Assembly: GCA_025738555.1 (NCBI GenBank)
Contig: JAOVFP010000009.1
Span: 3,038,001-3,102,000 of the forward strand
Source of the DNA: Cyathus striatus
Taxonomy: Eukaryota; Basidiomycota; Agaricomycetes; Agaricales; Nidulariaceae
DNA length: 64,000 bases
Reading direction: 5' to 3'
Positions within the stretch are counted from its first letter, which is position 1. Each line of letters begins with the position of its first letter. A program made the position numbers and the translations under genes. Of this stretch, positions 23,712 to 35,604 are shown piece by piece. Below the pieces are notes generated by a model that made no database searches, was not told the DNA's origin, and saw only the letters and a program-made list of their open reading frames with translations.

Positions 23712-26700
23712 ATGCCTCCAAAGCGCAATGTTTCTCCTACAGCTGAAGCTCCAGTTGCTGTCCAGAAACGCTCACGACGCTCATCAATTGTTAAAAGTAC
23801 TGTTCAATTTCGTCGTGTGTCACGATCTCAAGCACCTGTGGCTAGTGGAAGTGGTGGAATGAGATCAGGCCCATCAATGACTCGGGATCGTTCATCACGA
23901 ATTACCTCACACAAAATTATGGGTAATGAAGGCAAAACCATAATACAAAGGGAATCTCAGAGGCAGCGCAGTGAAAATTCACATGTAAAAACAAATATGA
24001 CTACAAATGATACAGAGAAGGTTACAAATGATACAGAGAATCTTATAAATTGTACACAGAAGGAGCCTCAAGTATTTGAATCATACAATAATGAAGAATT
24101 GATCTCAGATGTAAATATTAGTAATCAAAAAATTAAAACTCGTGAACGAGATCAAAAATCTTCAGTAAGTGCATTGAATATTAAATTATACACAATCTGA
24201 AAATTACACAGGCAAAACTAAGGGATTGGGTTCAATATCAAAATGAATTTCTAGATGAGCTCCTCCGCCACAATGGCAAAGGAGATTATACTGATCAAGA
24301 GGAATGCTATTCATGTAAGAAAGAAAAGGCTGTTTATAAATGTAAAAATTGTTTGAATGGTGGTTTACTACGTTGCAAGAGCTGCATAGTTCAGGAACAT
24401 GCTCATTTACCCCTTCATCAAATAGAAGTAGGTTAACACTTATATTATTTAGTCTTTTACAATTTGCTTATTATACTCATTATCTAGAAATGGAATGATT
24501 CATATTTTGAAAAGGACTGTCTGAAAAACTTGGGACTTGTTATTCAGCTTGGACATGGAGGTGCTGCTTGTTTAAGTGCAGCTAAAGTCATTGTTAACTT
24601 AGTGGTGGTTGATATTACTGGAATTCACACAGTTTCAGTTGCTTCCTGTGACTGCAGAAAACAAACAATTCCTCTCTATGTTCAACTATTGCGTACACAG
24701 TGGTTCCCTGCTAGTTTTATTCGTCCTCAAACAGTTTTTACATTTGAATGTCTTGAAACTTTTCATGAACTCACATTGCAAGGAAAGACAACTTTATATG
24801 ACTGGTATCATACCCTATGCCGGAAAACAGACAAATGCAAACTAGAGAATGAAATAGTGAGTATTTAAATAAGATAACAAGATAAGACACATATATTAAC
24901 ATATCACAAATACAGAATCGATACAATGAATTTCGACATGTTGTAAGAATGTGGCGAGTTCTCTTTATGTGTAAACGTGGTGGTAGAGGTCAGTTCACTG
25001 AAGGAATTATGGGTACAAAAAATGGAGACTTGACAGTTGAATGCCCTGCATGTCCACATCCTAATAAAAACCTTCCTGATAATTGGGAAAATACAGATTT
25101 TTCATTGAAGTATATCTAATTTTATTACAAATGCATCTTAATTGCTAATATAACATTAATTATAGATTCCTATATATAATGTATCTTGCTATTGATGCAA
25201 ATTTTAAGTTGAGCTGCAAAGATCGTGGTATTCATGATATAGAGCTTATGCCTGGATGGGGGCCTTATGTTGAAGAAAAGAGTTATCAATCACATCTTGA
25301 AACTCACAAGGAAAATCCAGAGGTTTGTTGTACTTATGCTCACTTTCCTGATTGCAATACTTATTCACACATACAAGATTAATACATGTGATTCTGAACA
25401 TGATGCAATTCTTCAGGCTGGAATACGTTCAGCTCCAGGTCACTCAGTCACTGGAGTAGCACTTGTAATTTGTTCAAGGCATAGCTTAATTCGCCGAAAT
25501 GGAGCAGGTGATTTGCAAAAAGGTGAACGGTAAGTAAGCTTTGCCACTCATATGACTATCACTACATTATTGAACAGATACTGTAATATTGACTATATTT
25601 TACTTTCAACACTTGCAAGTGTTGTTCTTCCATGGATTATGATTACTTATGACATTGGATGTCAGTGGTCCAAAAATCTGAGAAAAAGAATAGAAGAGTA
25701 TCCTGAGTCTATGAAAATTTCTCCAGATATAAAGATTGATATTGGAGTTCCATCTTGGCATATAAATGGACATGGAAACACATGCCGTAGTAGTTTTGCT
25801 TTAAAATATTTTCCAGGAGCTGGCTGTACATGTGGTGAAGAGGTTGAAACAACATGGTCTAGTAGTAATCATCTTCGCCCTAGCACACGTGAGATGGGTT
25901 CAGCTTCCCGCCATGAGGTACTAAATGATCATTGGATTGACTGGAATTCTCAAAAGATTTTTGGCTTTTGTTAGTATTCTTTATTTGTTTTTATTATCTT
26001 ACTGATTAACACTTTATAGACCGCTTTTTTTCTTAGGCAGTTTAATGAGGCTATATCAATGAGTCAAAAGCACAATGAAATTTTTGAGAAATTTAATGCA
26101 ACATTCTCAACAGCCATGACAGACAAATGGGAATGTCAAATTAAAGCATGGAATGAAAATCATACTGGACCAAATCCATATCATGAGATAGAGTGTAGTA
26201 AGTTTAATAAATATAATTTAATAATAAGTAATATTTAATAATATTTAATCTGATAGCTAACAGACTGCAAGATGTAAGACTTGCACTAACTAATGAAGAA
26301 GCAGCAGAAACTGAAAAGGGAATTCCTCCAAAACACAAAATAACTATGACAAAGTTTGTTCTCCTTGCATTTGAGCTTGAAGTACAACAGTAAGTTGAAA
26401 GTATGACTTAACACATATTACTGACTTATATATTTAGACAAAAACTTAAACTTGAAGTTTCTAAAATGAAAAAGAATCCAACATCTAAGAAACAAGCTGA
26501 TCTTCAGGATAAACGTATTTCTCTAGCTACACGAATTCAAAAATGGCAAGAAGTTCAACTGATCTATATGCCAGAAGTGGCAACTGAATATGGAAATACT
26601 GTTACAGCTGAATTACTCCCAATAAATCTTCCCTCCAGAATTCCTGTGAATTTGCAGAAATTACCTGAAATAAAAAAGGTAGCAAATTCAGAACTAAAGT

Positions 26701-27560
26701 TACGTAAGGCACAAGCTGAAGATGCACTGTCAGAGATACGGCATCTACGTCGTGTAATCTCAACATTATGGATATTCAAGCGGCTAAATACATCTGGTAC
26801 AGGAAATGAACGAAATACACGAATGAGATTAAAGTATAAAGGATTTCAAAATCAGATTGAAATATGTGCAAGTCAGTATAGAATGGCACATATTGCTTTA
26901 CAGAAACTTGATCCAAATGGAGATTGGCAGACAAATCTGCGTGAACTTAAGAAAGAGGATATCAGAGGACCTGGAAAAGATCCAGATGATCCAACAAGTA
27001 ATGGACGATTTGAAATGTCATGGATATGGCTAGTACCACGTGGATCTACAAATACTGAGAACAATGAAAATGAATTTGATGAAAGTCTCAGAGTTGAATG
27101 GGCAAAATGTCATGCCAGAAGAGATAGATGGGCAGAGGAAGTGCTCATTCTTAAAGAAGAGATGAGAAGAGTTACTCAATACTTAGAATGGAAGTCTGAG
27201 TGGTGGACTGGATTAATTAACATAAGAGAGTATGACAGTAGTATCAAGGATGATATTAAACAAGGAGTAAAGGCATATGCTCTGAAACAGGCATCAATAT
27301 GTAAGAGACTAGCACAGCACTGTGCAGATTGGTGGATACCTGCTTTCCAAAAACAGAAATACACTCCTGACTGGATTGCAAAATATATTCAACCAATCAC
27401 TATTAACCCTTCAGACAAGTCTGATTGGGAGGATTTTGATGAAGAAGATTTTATAAATGAGCAAGACAGTGATGAATATGCTATGGATGATGAGGATGAT
27501 GAGGAATATATAGATAATTTCATGGAAATATTGGAAGTAGAGGATGATAACAACAACTAG
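23712..27560 (+). pseudogene. KDZ transposase with CxC2 cysteine cluster, ten exons, one frameshift
   Basis: Exons 23712-24164, 24212-24427, 24488-24856, 24916-25109, 25166-25322, 25378-25529, 25578-25969, 26020-26197, 26257-26389 and 26438-27560, about 1,120 residues. Order: basic N-terminus (MPPKRNVSP), CxC2 cysteine cluster (CYSCKKEK, CKNC, CKSC, about residues 170-215), then the KDZ core with catalytic acids in LAIDANFK (D near 421), TYDIGCQW (D near 539) and GEEVETTW (E near 600). The family markers CSEHDA-type CDSEHDA, NGAGDLQKGER and STREMGSASRHE are present. The C-terminus is coiled-coil-like and ends very acidic (DDEDDEEYIDNF). All exon joins are in phase except 25969 to 26020, where a run of seven Ts (26025-26031) puts the frame off by one; six Ts would keep it open. 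Start at 23712 rather than the upstream in-frame ATG because MPPKR is the usual family start. Family role: cut-and-paste transposition in the nucleus. Confidence 0.85.
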
Positions 27561-27636
27561 CATACTGTATTAATATACATGTATATAACACTAGGTACAC
27601 AGTAATATACAATGTCTTAGTGTTACTATCATCACA

Positions 27637-29182
27637 ATGAGTGCCAATGATCACTGCCTATTAATCTCCAAATGACCACAGTTGAGTGCACTCATAATAT
27701 ACCAATATTATACCCTATTAATCTCCAAATAATCACATTTGAGTGCACCTATACTATACTAATATTATACTGTAGTAATTACTGCCTATTATTCTCTAAA
27801 TGATCACATTTGAGTGCCTCCATATTACACTAATATTATACCCTATTAATCACTAACTATGAACAGATGAGTGCCCCTATATTGTACTAATATTATACTG
27901 TAGTAATCACTAACTATCAATAAATGAGTGCCAATAATTACTGTCTATTAATCTCCAAATGATCACATTTGAGTGCCTCAATAATACACTAATATTATAC
28001 CTTAGTAATCAATAACTATAAACAAATGAATGCCAATGATCACTGCATATTGATCTCCAAATGATCACATTTGAGTGCCCTAATAATATACCAATATTAT
28101 ACCCTTGTTATCACTAACTATAAACAAATGAGTGCCAATGATCACTGCCTATTAATCTCCAAATGATCACATTTGAGTGCCCCCACAATATACCAATATT
28201 ATACCCTAGTAATCACTAGCTATAAACAAATGAGTGCCAATGATCACTGCCTAGTAATCTCCAAATGATCACATTTGAGTGCCCCAGTAATATACTAATA
28301 TTATACCCTAGTAATCTCCAAATGATCACATTTGAGTGCCCCCACAATATACCAATATTATACCCTATTAATCACTAACTATGAACAAATGAGTGCCAAT
28401 AATCACTGCCTATTAATCTCCAAATGATCACATTTGAGTGCCCCAGTAATATACCAATATTATACCCTAGTTATCACTAACTATAAACAAATGAGTGCCA
28501 ATGATCACTGCCTATTAATCTCCAAATGATCACATTTGAGTGCCCCCACAATATACCAATATTATACCCTAGTAATCACTAGCTATAAACAAATGAGTGC
28601 CAATGATCACTGCCTAGTAATCTCCAAATGATCACATTTGAGTGCCCCAGTAATATACTAATATTATACCCTAGTAATCTCCAAATGATCACATTTGAGT
28701 GCCCCCACAATATACCAATATTATACCCTATTAATCACTAACTATGAACAAATGAGTGCCAATAATCACTGCCTATTAATCTCCAAATGATCACATTTGA
28801 GTGCCCCAGTAATATACCAATATTATACCCTAGTTATCACTAACTATAAACAAATGAGTGCCAATGATCACTGCCTAGTAATCTCCAAATGATCACATTT
28901 GAGTGCCCCAGTAATATACTAATATTATACCCTAGTTATCACTAACTATAAACAAATGAGTGCTAATGTTCACTGCCTATTAATCTCCAAATGATCACAT
29001 TTGAGTGCCCCCACAATATACTAATATTATACCCTATTAATCACTGACTATGAACAAATGAGTGTCAATAATCACTGCCTATTAATCTCCAAATGATCAC
29101 ATATGAGTGCCCCAATAATATACTAATATTATACCCTAGTAATCACTAACAATAAACAAATGAGTGCCAATGATCACTGCCT
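27637..29182 (-). repeat. Right subterminal tandem array, 102-bp unit, inverted to the left array
   Basis: About 15 units, reverse complement of the left array. Successive ATTTGAGTGC blocks ending at 28180 and 28282 are 102 bases apart. It contains a duplicated block of several units (about 28180-28470 and 28545-28830 are near identical), so the array has been changing by segmental duplication. Confidence 0.9.
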
Positions 29183-29311
29183 AATATTCACCAACCACAC
29201 TACTTAGTATTCACCCAATTCACCTTATAAAAATGGCACTCAATTTTGCCTGGATTTTATGATTGCGGCACTCATATTTTCAGGCTAATTGGTGAATAAA
29301 TTGGCTGACAC
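29160..29311 (-). repeat. KDZ element right terminal inverted repeat
   Basis: Ends ...TTGGCTGACAC at 29311. Inverted match of 11618-11769. Confidence 0.85.
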
Positions 29312-30249
29312 CACTCCTGTGCCTTCTTTGACCGGATTCCCTAGTGCTTCCGAAACCGTAGCCATCCAGGAATTTACCGATTCTCTCAGGCCTCGCAACC
29401 TTCAAGAACTGGGAGGGATTTTTGGTAATCCTCAATTGTATTCCCTGTCCCTAGAAGATTACAATGCATCTGATCCTTCTGGCTCTTCTTCCATCAGGGC
29501 TACTCATGAGGGAAATATCGAGCATGAGGTAAACTTTGGTAGGGAGGATGTAGTTTAGCACTGGGTAGCTTTATGGACATTTTTAAATACTTCGCATGCC
29601 TGTACTCGCCCTTCTCATGGGTTTCAAAAAATGCATTTTTTATTTCTTCGTCTTACCTGTGTGAATGTGTGATTTTAAAACCATAAGTGCTTTTCAAGAA
29701 TTTTAGCAAATTGCTATCTTATTAACTAGTCGTTTGTTCAATGAGAGTCTATGTGCTTGAAATCATATTGATGCGCACATTTGATGCGTGATGTATCTTA
29801 TCCCGCCGAGTGATGCCGAAATTAAAAGATCTCATCTCGGAGTTATAGTGGACTTTCCATATACATCCGCTTAGATTATGCACATGTCGTGATTAACTTC
29901 ATCACTATTTTTCTAAACTCGTTGCGCCTAGCATACTGTTCATGCGATTTCAAAATTTCAGCTCCGTGAGCCTACTCTCTCCCCCCCTCCAACAATAAAA
30001 GCCGTCCTCGGCGTACTTGCCGGGCAATGTGCTAGCTATCAGAAGTCGTGAACAGTGAGATCCTTGTTTTTATTCTGGACGCTGATCCCAAATTTAGTAG
30101 CTAGCTTATGTCTTCCTTCGCCTATAGCTTGCTGTTGGATGGTATAAAAACCCTGTATTCTCCTTGCTAGTCTTCAGCATTCCTGCTACTGTTCTCTCCT
30201 ATTTTCCTGCTTACTTCCCAATTTTCCATTCTACTTTTTCATCACCATA
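29312..30249. other. Right flank of the KDZ element and promoter of the next gene
   Basis: A frame opening inside the TIR stays open to 29558 (ASETVAIQEFTDSLRPRNLQ), with a possible GTAAAC donor near 29530; it could be a gene interrupted by the transposon but cannot be matched to the left flank. A C7 tract sits at 29981-29987. A TATAAAA box at 30143-30149 lies about 100 bases before the next ATG and is followed by a pyrimidine-rich leader. Confidence 0.45.
30143..30149 (+). promoter_or_regulatory. TATA box of the 30250 gene
   Basis: TATAAAA, 101 bases upstream of the start codon, followed by a C/T-rich leader typical of fungal core promoters. Confidence 0.55.
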
Positions 30250-31555
30250 ATGGCCGACAATTTCCCATCTGAAGCCGCATTCCTTGACGCCGCTCGTGGT
30301 TTACGCATGAAGACGGGGCATTGGCAAGCCCAGCGCGACACGATGTCTAGCGCCCAACTTCGGACTGAGTTGCGCAAGGAGGCTGCTATGCTCGTAAGTG
30401 TTTGCTTAACTATTGTACCGGTTGCTAGCTAATCGCCCCTCTTTTCTAGGAAATGTTATTAGAGTACGCCGAGGTTTTCCCTGCCATGCTCGAACACTCC
30501 GTCATTGAGGAGGTCATGAGAAAAAGCCGCTCACTCTATATTTTCCTTGAGAACAGGTATAAGTTGGCGAAGCCGGCGGGCCTCTTTGCTCTCCTTGAGC
30601 AGGCTTGGGCTGTAATTGAGCCAAGGGTCCATGCTGCTGAGGCTATTGCCGCCATTCTTATTCCTGACATTATTCCTGCTCCTACTGCGCCGCCTGCGAC
30701 ACCTGTTACCTCTCATCGTCCCATAAGTTATCCTAGCTAACACTTCTGTATTTTATTAACCAAGATCTCCTTAGATTTCCAGCAAGGGTTCCGACGTTGT
30801 TGCCGATGTGGATGATGATAAGGGTACGCACGTGACCAGTACGACTTCTCCAACTTCCTCTGTCATTGACGCTGAGGTATCGTAGCTCAACTTTCTACAC
30901 GACAGAAGCATACTAACCCTCGTGTTTGTAACTTAACTAAGCACTTCAATGCAATGGAGGTTGACGACGAGGCCAAAGCATCTGTGAGTTATTTTTAAAG
31001 TTTCTTATCAAATGAAAATTTAATTTAATAACTCCAGTCTTCTACTCGCCCAGAGGCGGTGAAATTATCTTTCAACGCGATCCCCAATCTGGATCGCAAT
31101 AGTCCCGCTTATCGTCAAGCTGAGCGCCTTCGTAAAGGGAAGCATCCCAAAACTGACAAAGATGAGGGTTCTCACAAGCACCCTCGCTTGGTGCTTCCTC
31201 TTCCTCGTGCGTATCCGTCTTTTACTTAGCTTATCCATTTCTAACCACTTTACTGTCCTTAGGTACCCCCTCTGAGTGTCTTACTTTTGCTCGGTCCGTG
31301 ATGGACCACCTGCTGAGCCTAAATAGAATTGATCAGGTGCCCGTGCCTTCCCATTTGATGGGGATGCACCGGGCCGAGACTCTGATGTGCACGGCTCAAA
31401 GCATTCAGCAGCTTTACAAGACCTTCATTGACACCAACGCAGACATCGAGAGATACCTTTGGTACTCTGACGCTCATGGTTCCTCTGGTAAGCTTTGACT
31501 CCTGTTATCTATTTATAAATCACTAGTAACTTCTATTGATTTATTTATAGATTAA
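30250..31555 (+). CDS. Small multi-exon gene, function unknown
   Basis: Exon 1 is 30250-30393 (MADNFPSEAAFLDAARGL), followed by an intron GTAAGT...TTCTAG. Exon 2 starts at 30450 and reads EMLLEYAEVFPAML, then a Pro/Ala-rich stretch. Later exons hold an acidic segment (KGSDVVADVDDDKG), a short MEVDDEAKAS exon, a basic segment (YRQAERLRKGKHPK) and a C-terminal block (MHRAETLMCTAQSIQQLYK, IERYLWYSDAHGSS). The last intron ends TTTATAG at 31550 and the final exon is GAT TAA (stop 31553-31555). The exact join after exon 2 near 30720-30790 is unclear. There is no known domain. The mix of helical, Pro/Ala-rich and charged segments is gag-like, and the gene lies antisense just beyond the 3' end of the minus-strand gypsy pol, so it may be element cargo or a host gene. 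Confidence 0.6.
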
Positions 31556-31668
31556 GTTGTACCTGTGACTAGCTAAGGGACTTAGACGCGAATAGGGACT
31601 GTTATGGGCGAGGACACTGTATGGTAATGGTAGAATAGGCTTGTAGCACGATCCCCGCACATGTAGCA

Positions 31669-31678
31669 TCCCCCCCTC
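31669..31678 (-). promoter_or_regulatory. Polypurine tract
   Basis: GAGGGGGGGA on the minus strand, followed by TG, about 65 bases after the pol stop. It would prime plus-strand DNA synthesis. Confidence 0.6.
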
Positions 31679-31743
31679 GAACTTTTTTATTTATTTTTAT
31701 TTTTTTTATATGATATTTTGATTATGCCGCGTTCTTTCCCTCA

Positions 31744-34700
31744 TTAATCTGAGTCTTCCGAGTTTGGTATAACCTCATCAAATATATCCAGTCCCATTTC
31801 GCTTGAAGACTCGCTTTCACGCGCTTTCAGATGGATTTTTCGGAAATGTAAGTCCTCCTGAATTTTAGATGGTGTTTCGTCTTCTTCTTCAGATAACATG
31901 GTTTCCAAAAGTTCGGGTGTTAACCCAATTAACTTTTGTACTTCCTCTGAGAACTCTATTCTTTTCCTAGCTAGATACGGTATTACTCGTAATCTAGCAA
32001 CCTTATTTTGCAATATCGCCCCATTCATTTCACAGAGAATATAACTACCCCCTTTTGAACATGATACCACAACGTAAGGTCCGTTGTACCTGACTTGATT
32101 CTTCAAATTCGAAAGCTTCCCTATTTTTGGACTTCATACAAGCACAAGATCTCCTGGACTAAAGATCCATTCCTTGACTTTGTGTTGCACATCTTGTTCC
32201 ATCTTAGCTAATCGCCTTATCTTTTCCTTAGTTACCCTATTCCTCATGTCTTCGACATGTTGCGCATGTTTGGCTAAAGCCCTTGCTCGTAGACCAATTA
32301 AATCGCTGGTAGACATAAGTCCATCCGGCGCTGGTATGAACCAGGTGGCTTCTTGCAAATCCAAAGGTAACACCGGGTGTTGTCCAGTAATTATAAAATA
32401 CGGAGAACAACCAAACCGTTTCCTAGCGGTCATATGATCAGCCCATAGAACATGCGGCAAAAACCAGTACCATTTAGATAAATCTGGTTCTGAACTTTTT
32501 ACAAGCATCTGTCACAGATCCCAATGGGGTCGTTCGATTGTTCCATTAGCTCTCGAGTTATAAGGGGATATGGATATACCAGTTATATTGTATTTTTCCC
32601 TTAACCACTTAACTGCTCGTAAGAACGCAGTTCTGTTATCCGTCACTATTTTCTGAATACACCCCCATCTACATATGATGTCTTCAAACAGCCATTCTCC
32701 AATAGCGCATGCGTTTTCGTTTCTGATTGCTTTAGCTTCTGCCCATGATGACAAAGCACAGTGACCGTGAACAATATACTTACACTGATTAGATTTATTT
32801 GTAGACATGTTTAATACATCGGTATGTAATATTTGAAAGATCGATGGTGTTTCTGTAAGGACAGGCATTGTCTCAAACAATTGTTTCTGTCGTTTCTGAC
32901 AAATATGACAGGTAGCTATGTACCATTGTACATCGTTAGAGACCTGTGGCCACCAAAATCTATGTGTTAATAGTTCTGTGGTCGCAAATACCCCACGATG
33001 TCCTAAAGTATCATGTGCCGCCTTCATCATATACATGCACTCTTCCTTTTCTACAAACAACTTATGTTGTCCTTCATCATCCTTGTAATACAACTTACCA
33101 TTACGCGATAAAAACCTGCTAGCTAACTCATAGTTTCGTTTGTCCTCCTTAGTCCACTCACTACTTTCAGACTTTGGATTTGCTAAGAGTTCGCGCATGC
33201 TTTCTATGCGTTGATCCATAAATTGCGCTTGTTCCTTACAGTGATCTTCTGAATACGACGCCCTTAGCTCAGGGTCATCTTTCAGGGTTGGGTCAGGTAC
33301 TACTGGGACTTGTACGAATTGCTGCAGATATGTTTGCTGAGCCGGAGCACATTTATCAGAATTTATTATCTGTTGTCTGATTTCCTGTTCTTTACGATAT
33401 TCTTCCTTAGCCATATTTAGCTCATCTTTAAACGAATCAATGTCCTCGGCGATATCATACAGAAATCCTGTTCTATCGTCGATCTCATCGTAAAATTCTT
33501 CAAGCTTCAATGGGTCAGGATCACCATCTCTGGCTTTCATATATTGTATTGGCTTTTCATCATCCTCAGATTCATCCGTAAACACCCAGTCTGTTCGATC
33601 CCCCGGTACATACCTTCGCCTAGATAGACCATCCGGCCCAAATGTCTTCCCAGCTTTATGTACTAGCGTAAAGAAGAAATTTGTATGAATATAATCTACC
33701 CATCTATTTGTAGTGGCGTTTGGCATTCCCCCTGGATTATTCAACATCCCATGCAAATATTTCACATCAGTTTCAACAACTAAATTACGACATCCTCGCA
33801 ATAGGTACTGTTCTTCTTCCAGGACCATGCGTAACCCTAACAATTCTCGTTTCGGTTGTGAATAGCGACTTTGACGTCTAGTTAAAGTCTTTGATCCAAA
33901 GCGAACGTACCAGATCTTGGAAGGATCTACTTCGTCTCTTTGATAGATCAACCAACCCGCTGCTATGTAAGATGTATCCACAGCTAACACTAAAGGTTGA
34001 CTACTCTTATAATCCGGAGTCCGAATTGGTAAATAATTCCACACAGCCTGTTTAAGATCGTCCATAGACTTCTGTTCTAATTCTTCCCATTTGAATTCTA
34101 CGTTCTTCTTTAATAATTCATAAAGAGGTGCGGCTAACTCAACGAACTTAGGAATATTTAAACGCGCTTGCATGGCGGTACCTAAGAAACCTCTAACCTC
34201 CGTTGTATTTCTACAGGGTCCCCAATTCATAACGGAATCAATTGTATGCTTAGTCGGCTTGCGTCCTAGATAAGAACATCTATGTCCTACCACTGTGAAC
34301 TCATCCGCACATACAATCGACTTCTTTCCTGAGAAAGTTCCTCCCACATATCCCATACGCTGTAGAACTCTATTTACGCCTTGGAAATATTCCCAAATAA
34401 AATGGCAGATTCCCGGATTCTCAGGAATCATCTCATAGGTTCCATCTGGCCTCTCATACCTTGTTTTTCCTCCCCTCATAGGCACATCGTCAATAAATGG
34501 CTTAGTGAACTCAGGGATTTTGTCTCTCAAGATATAAGTGACATTGTCATGGAATATAGCTACTGAATTCGTCCATCCCATAGGTAAGGTAACTAATCTT
34601 AAAGCTCCAAACGGTGTTTGGAACGTTGTAAGATCCCACGATTCTTCATCCAATAACCTTTCGTCATATCCTACATACAGATCTAAGATTCCCCCACAGG

Positions 34701-35604
34701 CACGCCCAGCGAAATGGTTAGCTAACTCCTCAGTTGCCGGTGGCAATCCCGAGTGCGCTATAGTCACTTTGTTTAGGGGTTCCAAACTATGTACTAGACG
34801 AAGACTTTTCCCATCTTTCTTAATTACGCAAAACCACTTAGATCTATATGAAGAGTTCGATTGTTTGTATATTCCACCGTCTAGCTTAGCTTTTATGATG
34901 GCGCAGACTTCGTCATGTATAGCTGGTGGAATAGGTATTGGTTTTTCTACCCATGGTACATGAGGTACAGTTGGTATTTTCATGGGGGGAAAATACTCCT
35001 CCTTAAACCGACCCTTTTCTGATTCCTCCCAAGCAAAAGCCATTTCGTGTTCCTTAAGCATCCAATGCATTAGCTTACGCTCCTCTGGTAACATAAATTC
35101 CTCCATATGTGCCTTATCGATATATTCTTTCCATTCTTGAGTATATCTAATGCCTGGCTCATATTCTGGCAGCTTAGTTGGTAATTTAGGTAACGTAGCT
35201 AAGGGATCTCCTATGATCTCATGCTTTATATAAAACTCCTTAGGGAGTTCCGCTAATACTGGTTTGACTTTCTTCGCAACAGGTTTATATTTCTTACCTG
35301 TGAATACATGTCGTACCGACTTTTTCTTGGTGGGTACAGATTTCTTAACTATGTCATGGAAATTTACTACCCATCCATCTCCTTCCTTTCCTTTGCCTAG
35401 TCGTTGATTTAAATGTATATTTAACAACTGCGAAGCTTTCTCTTCCTTAATTTCACCATGCTGTACTTGAGCCTGCAAGTATGTGTAGGTTAACTCGTCT
35501 CCCTGGAAATTTTTGGTATTTTCTGGCATATACATACTATCTACTTTTAACTTTCCAAATCCATCTTCTGACACCACTACTGCGAACTCTCCCTGATTTT
35601 TCAT
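31744..35604 (-). pseudogene. pol: Gypsy pol: reverse transcriptase, RNase H, integrase with two in-frame TGA
   Basis: It starts at ATG 35604, overlapping the protease-frame stop. RT: KLDGGIYKQSNSSYRSKWF, the LPMGWTNS block and the catalytic FIDD (usual YxDD variant, about 34490). RNase H: LVLAVDTS and VETDVKYLHGML. Integrase: zinc-binding HHCC (HDTLGHRGV...CHICQ), then the core D (LHTDVLNMS), D (IVTDNRTAF) and E (ANGTIERPH), and a GPY/F module (YNGPYVVV...VARLRVIPY). No chromodomain is seen after it. TGA at 32514-32512 falls inside HWDL-QMLVK and TGA at 32136-32134 inside LVLV-SPKIG; related elements have arginine at both places, so CGA to TGA is the simplest change. Otherwise open for 1,286 codons. 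Confidence 0.85.

Larger units (their letters stand above)
11618..29311. mobile_element. KDZ-family DNA transposon, 17.7 kb, with cargo and inverted subterminal arrays
   Basis: Both ends carry TIRs of about 150 bases starting GTGTCAGCCAATTTATTC, with three mismatches noticed. Each TIR runs straight into an array of 102-bp repeats in inverted orientation relative to the other end. Inside are a KDZ transposase (23712-27560), an unrelated multi-exon gene (16577-19177) and a nested inverted-repeat element. The 8 bases outside each end do not match, so no target duplication is visible: either flanks were rearranged or the termini are a few bases off. The motif TGAGTGCC occurs twice in each TIR and about twice in each 102-bp unit, suggesting transposase-binding sites (inference). 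Confidence 0.85.
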
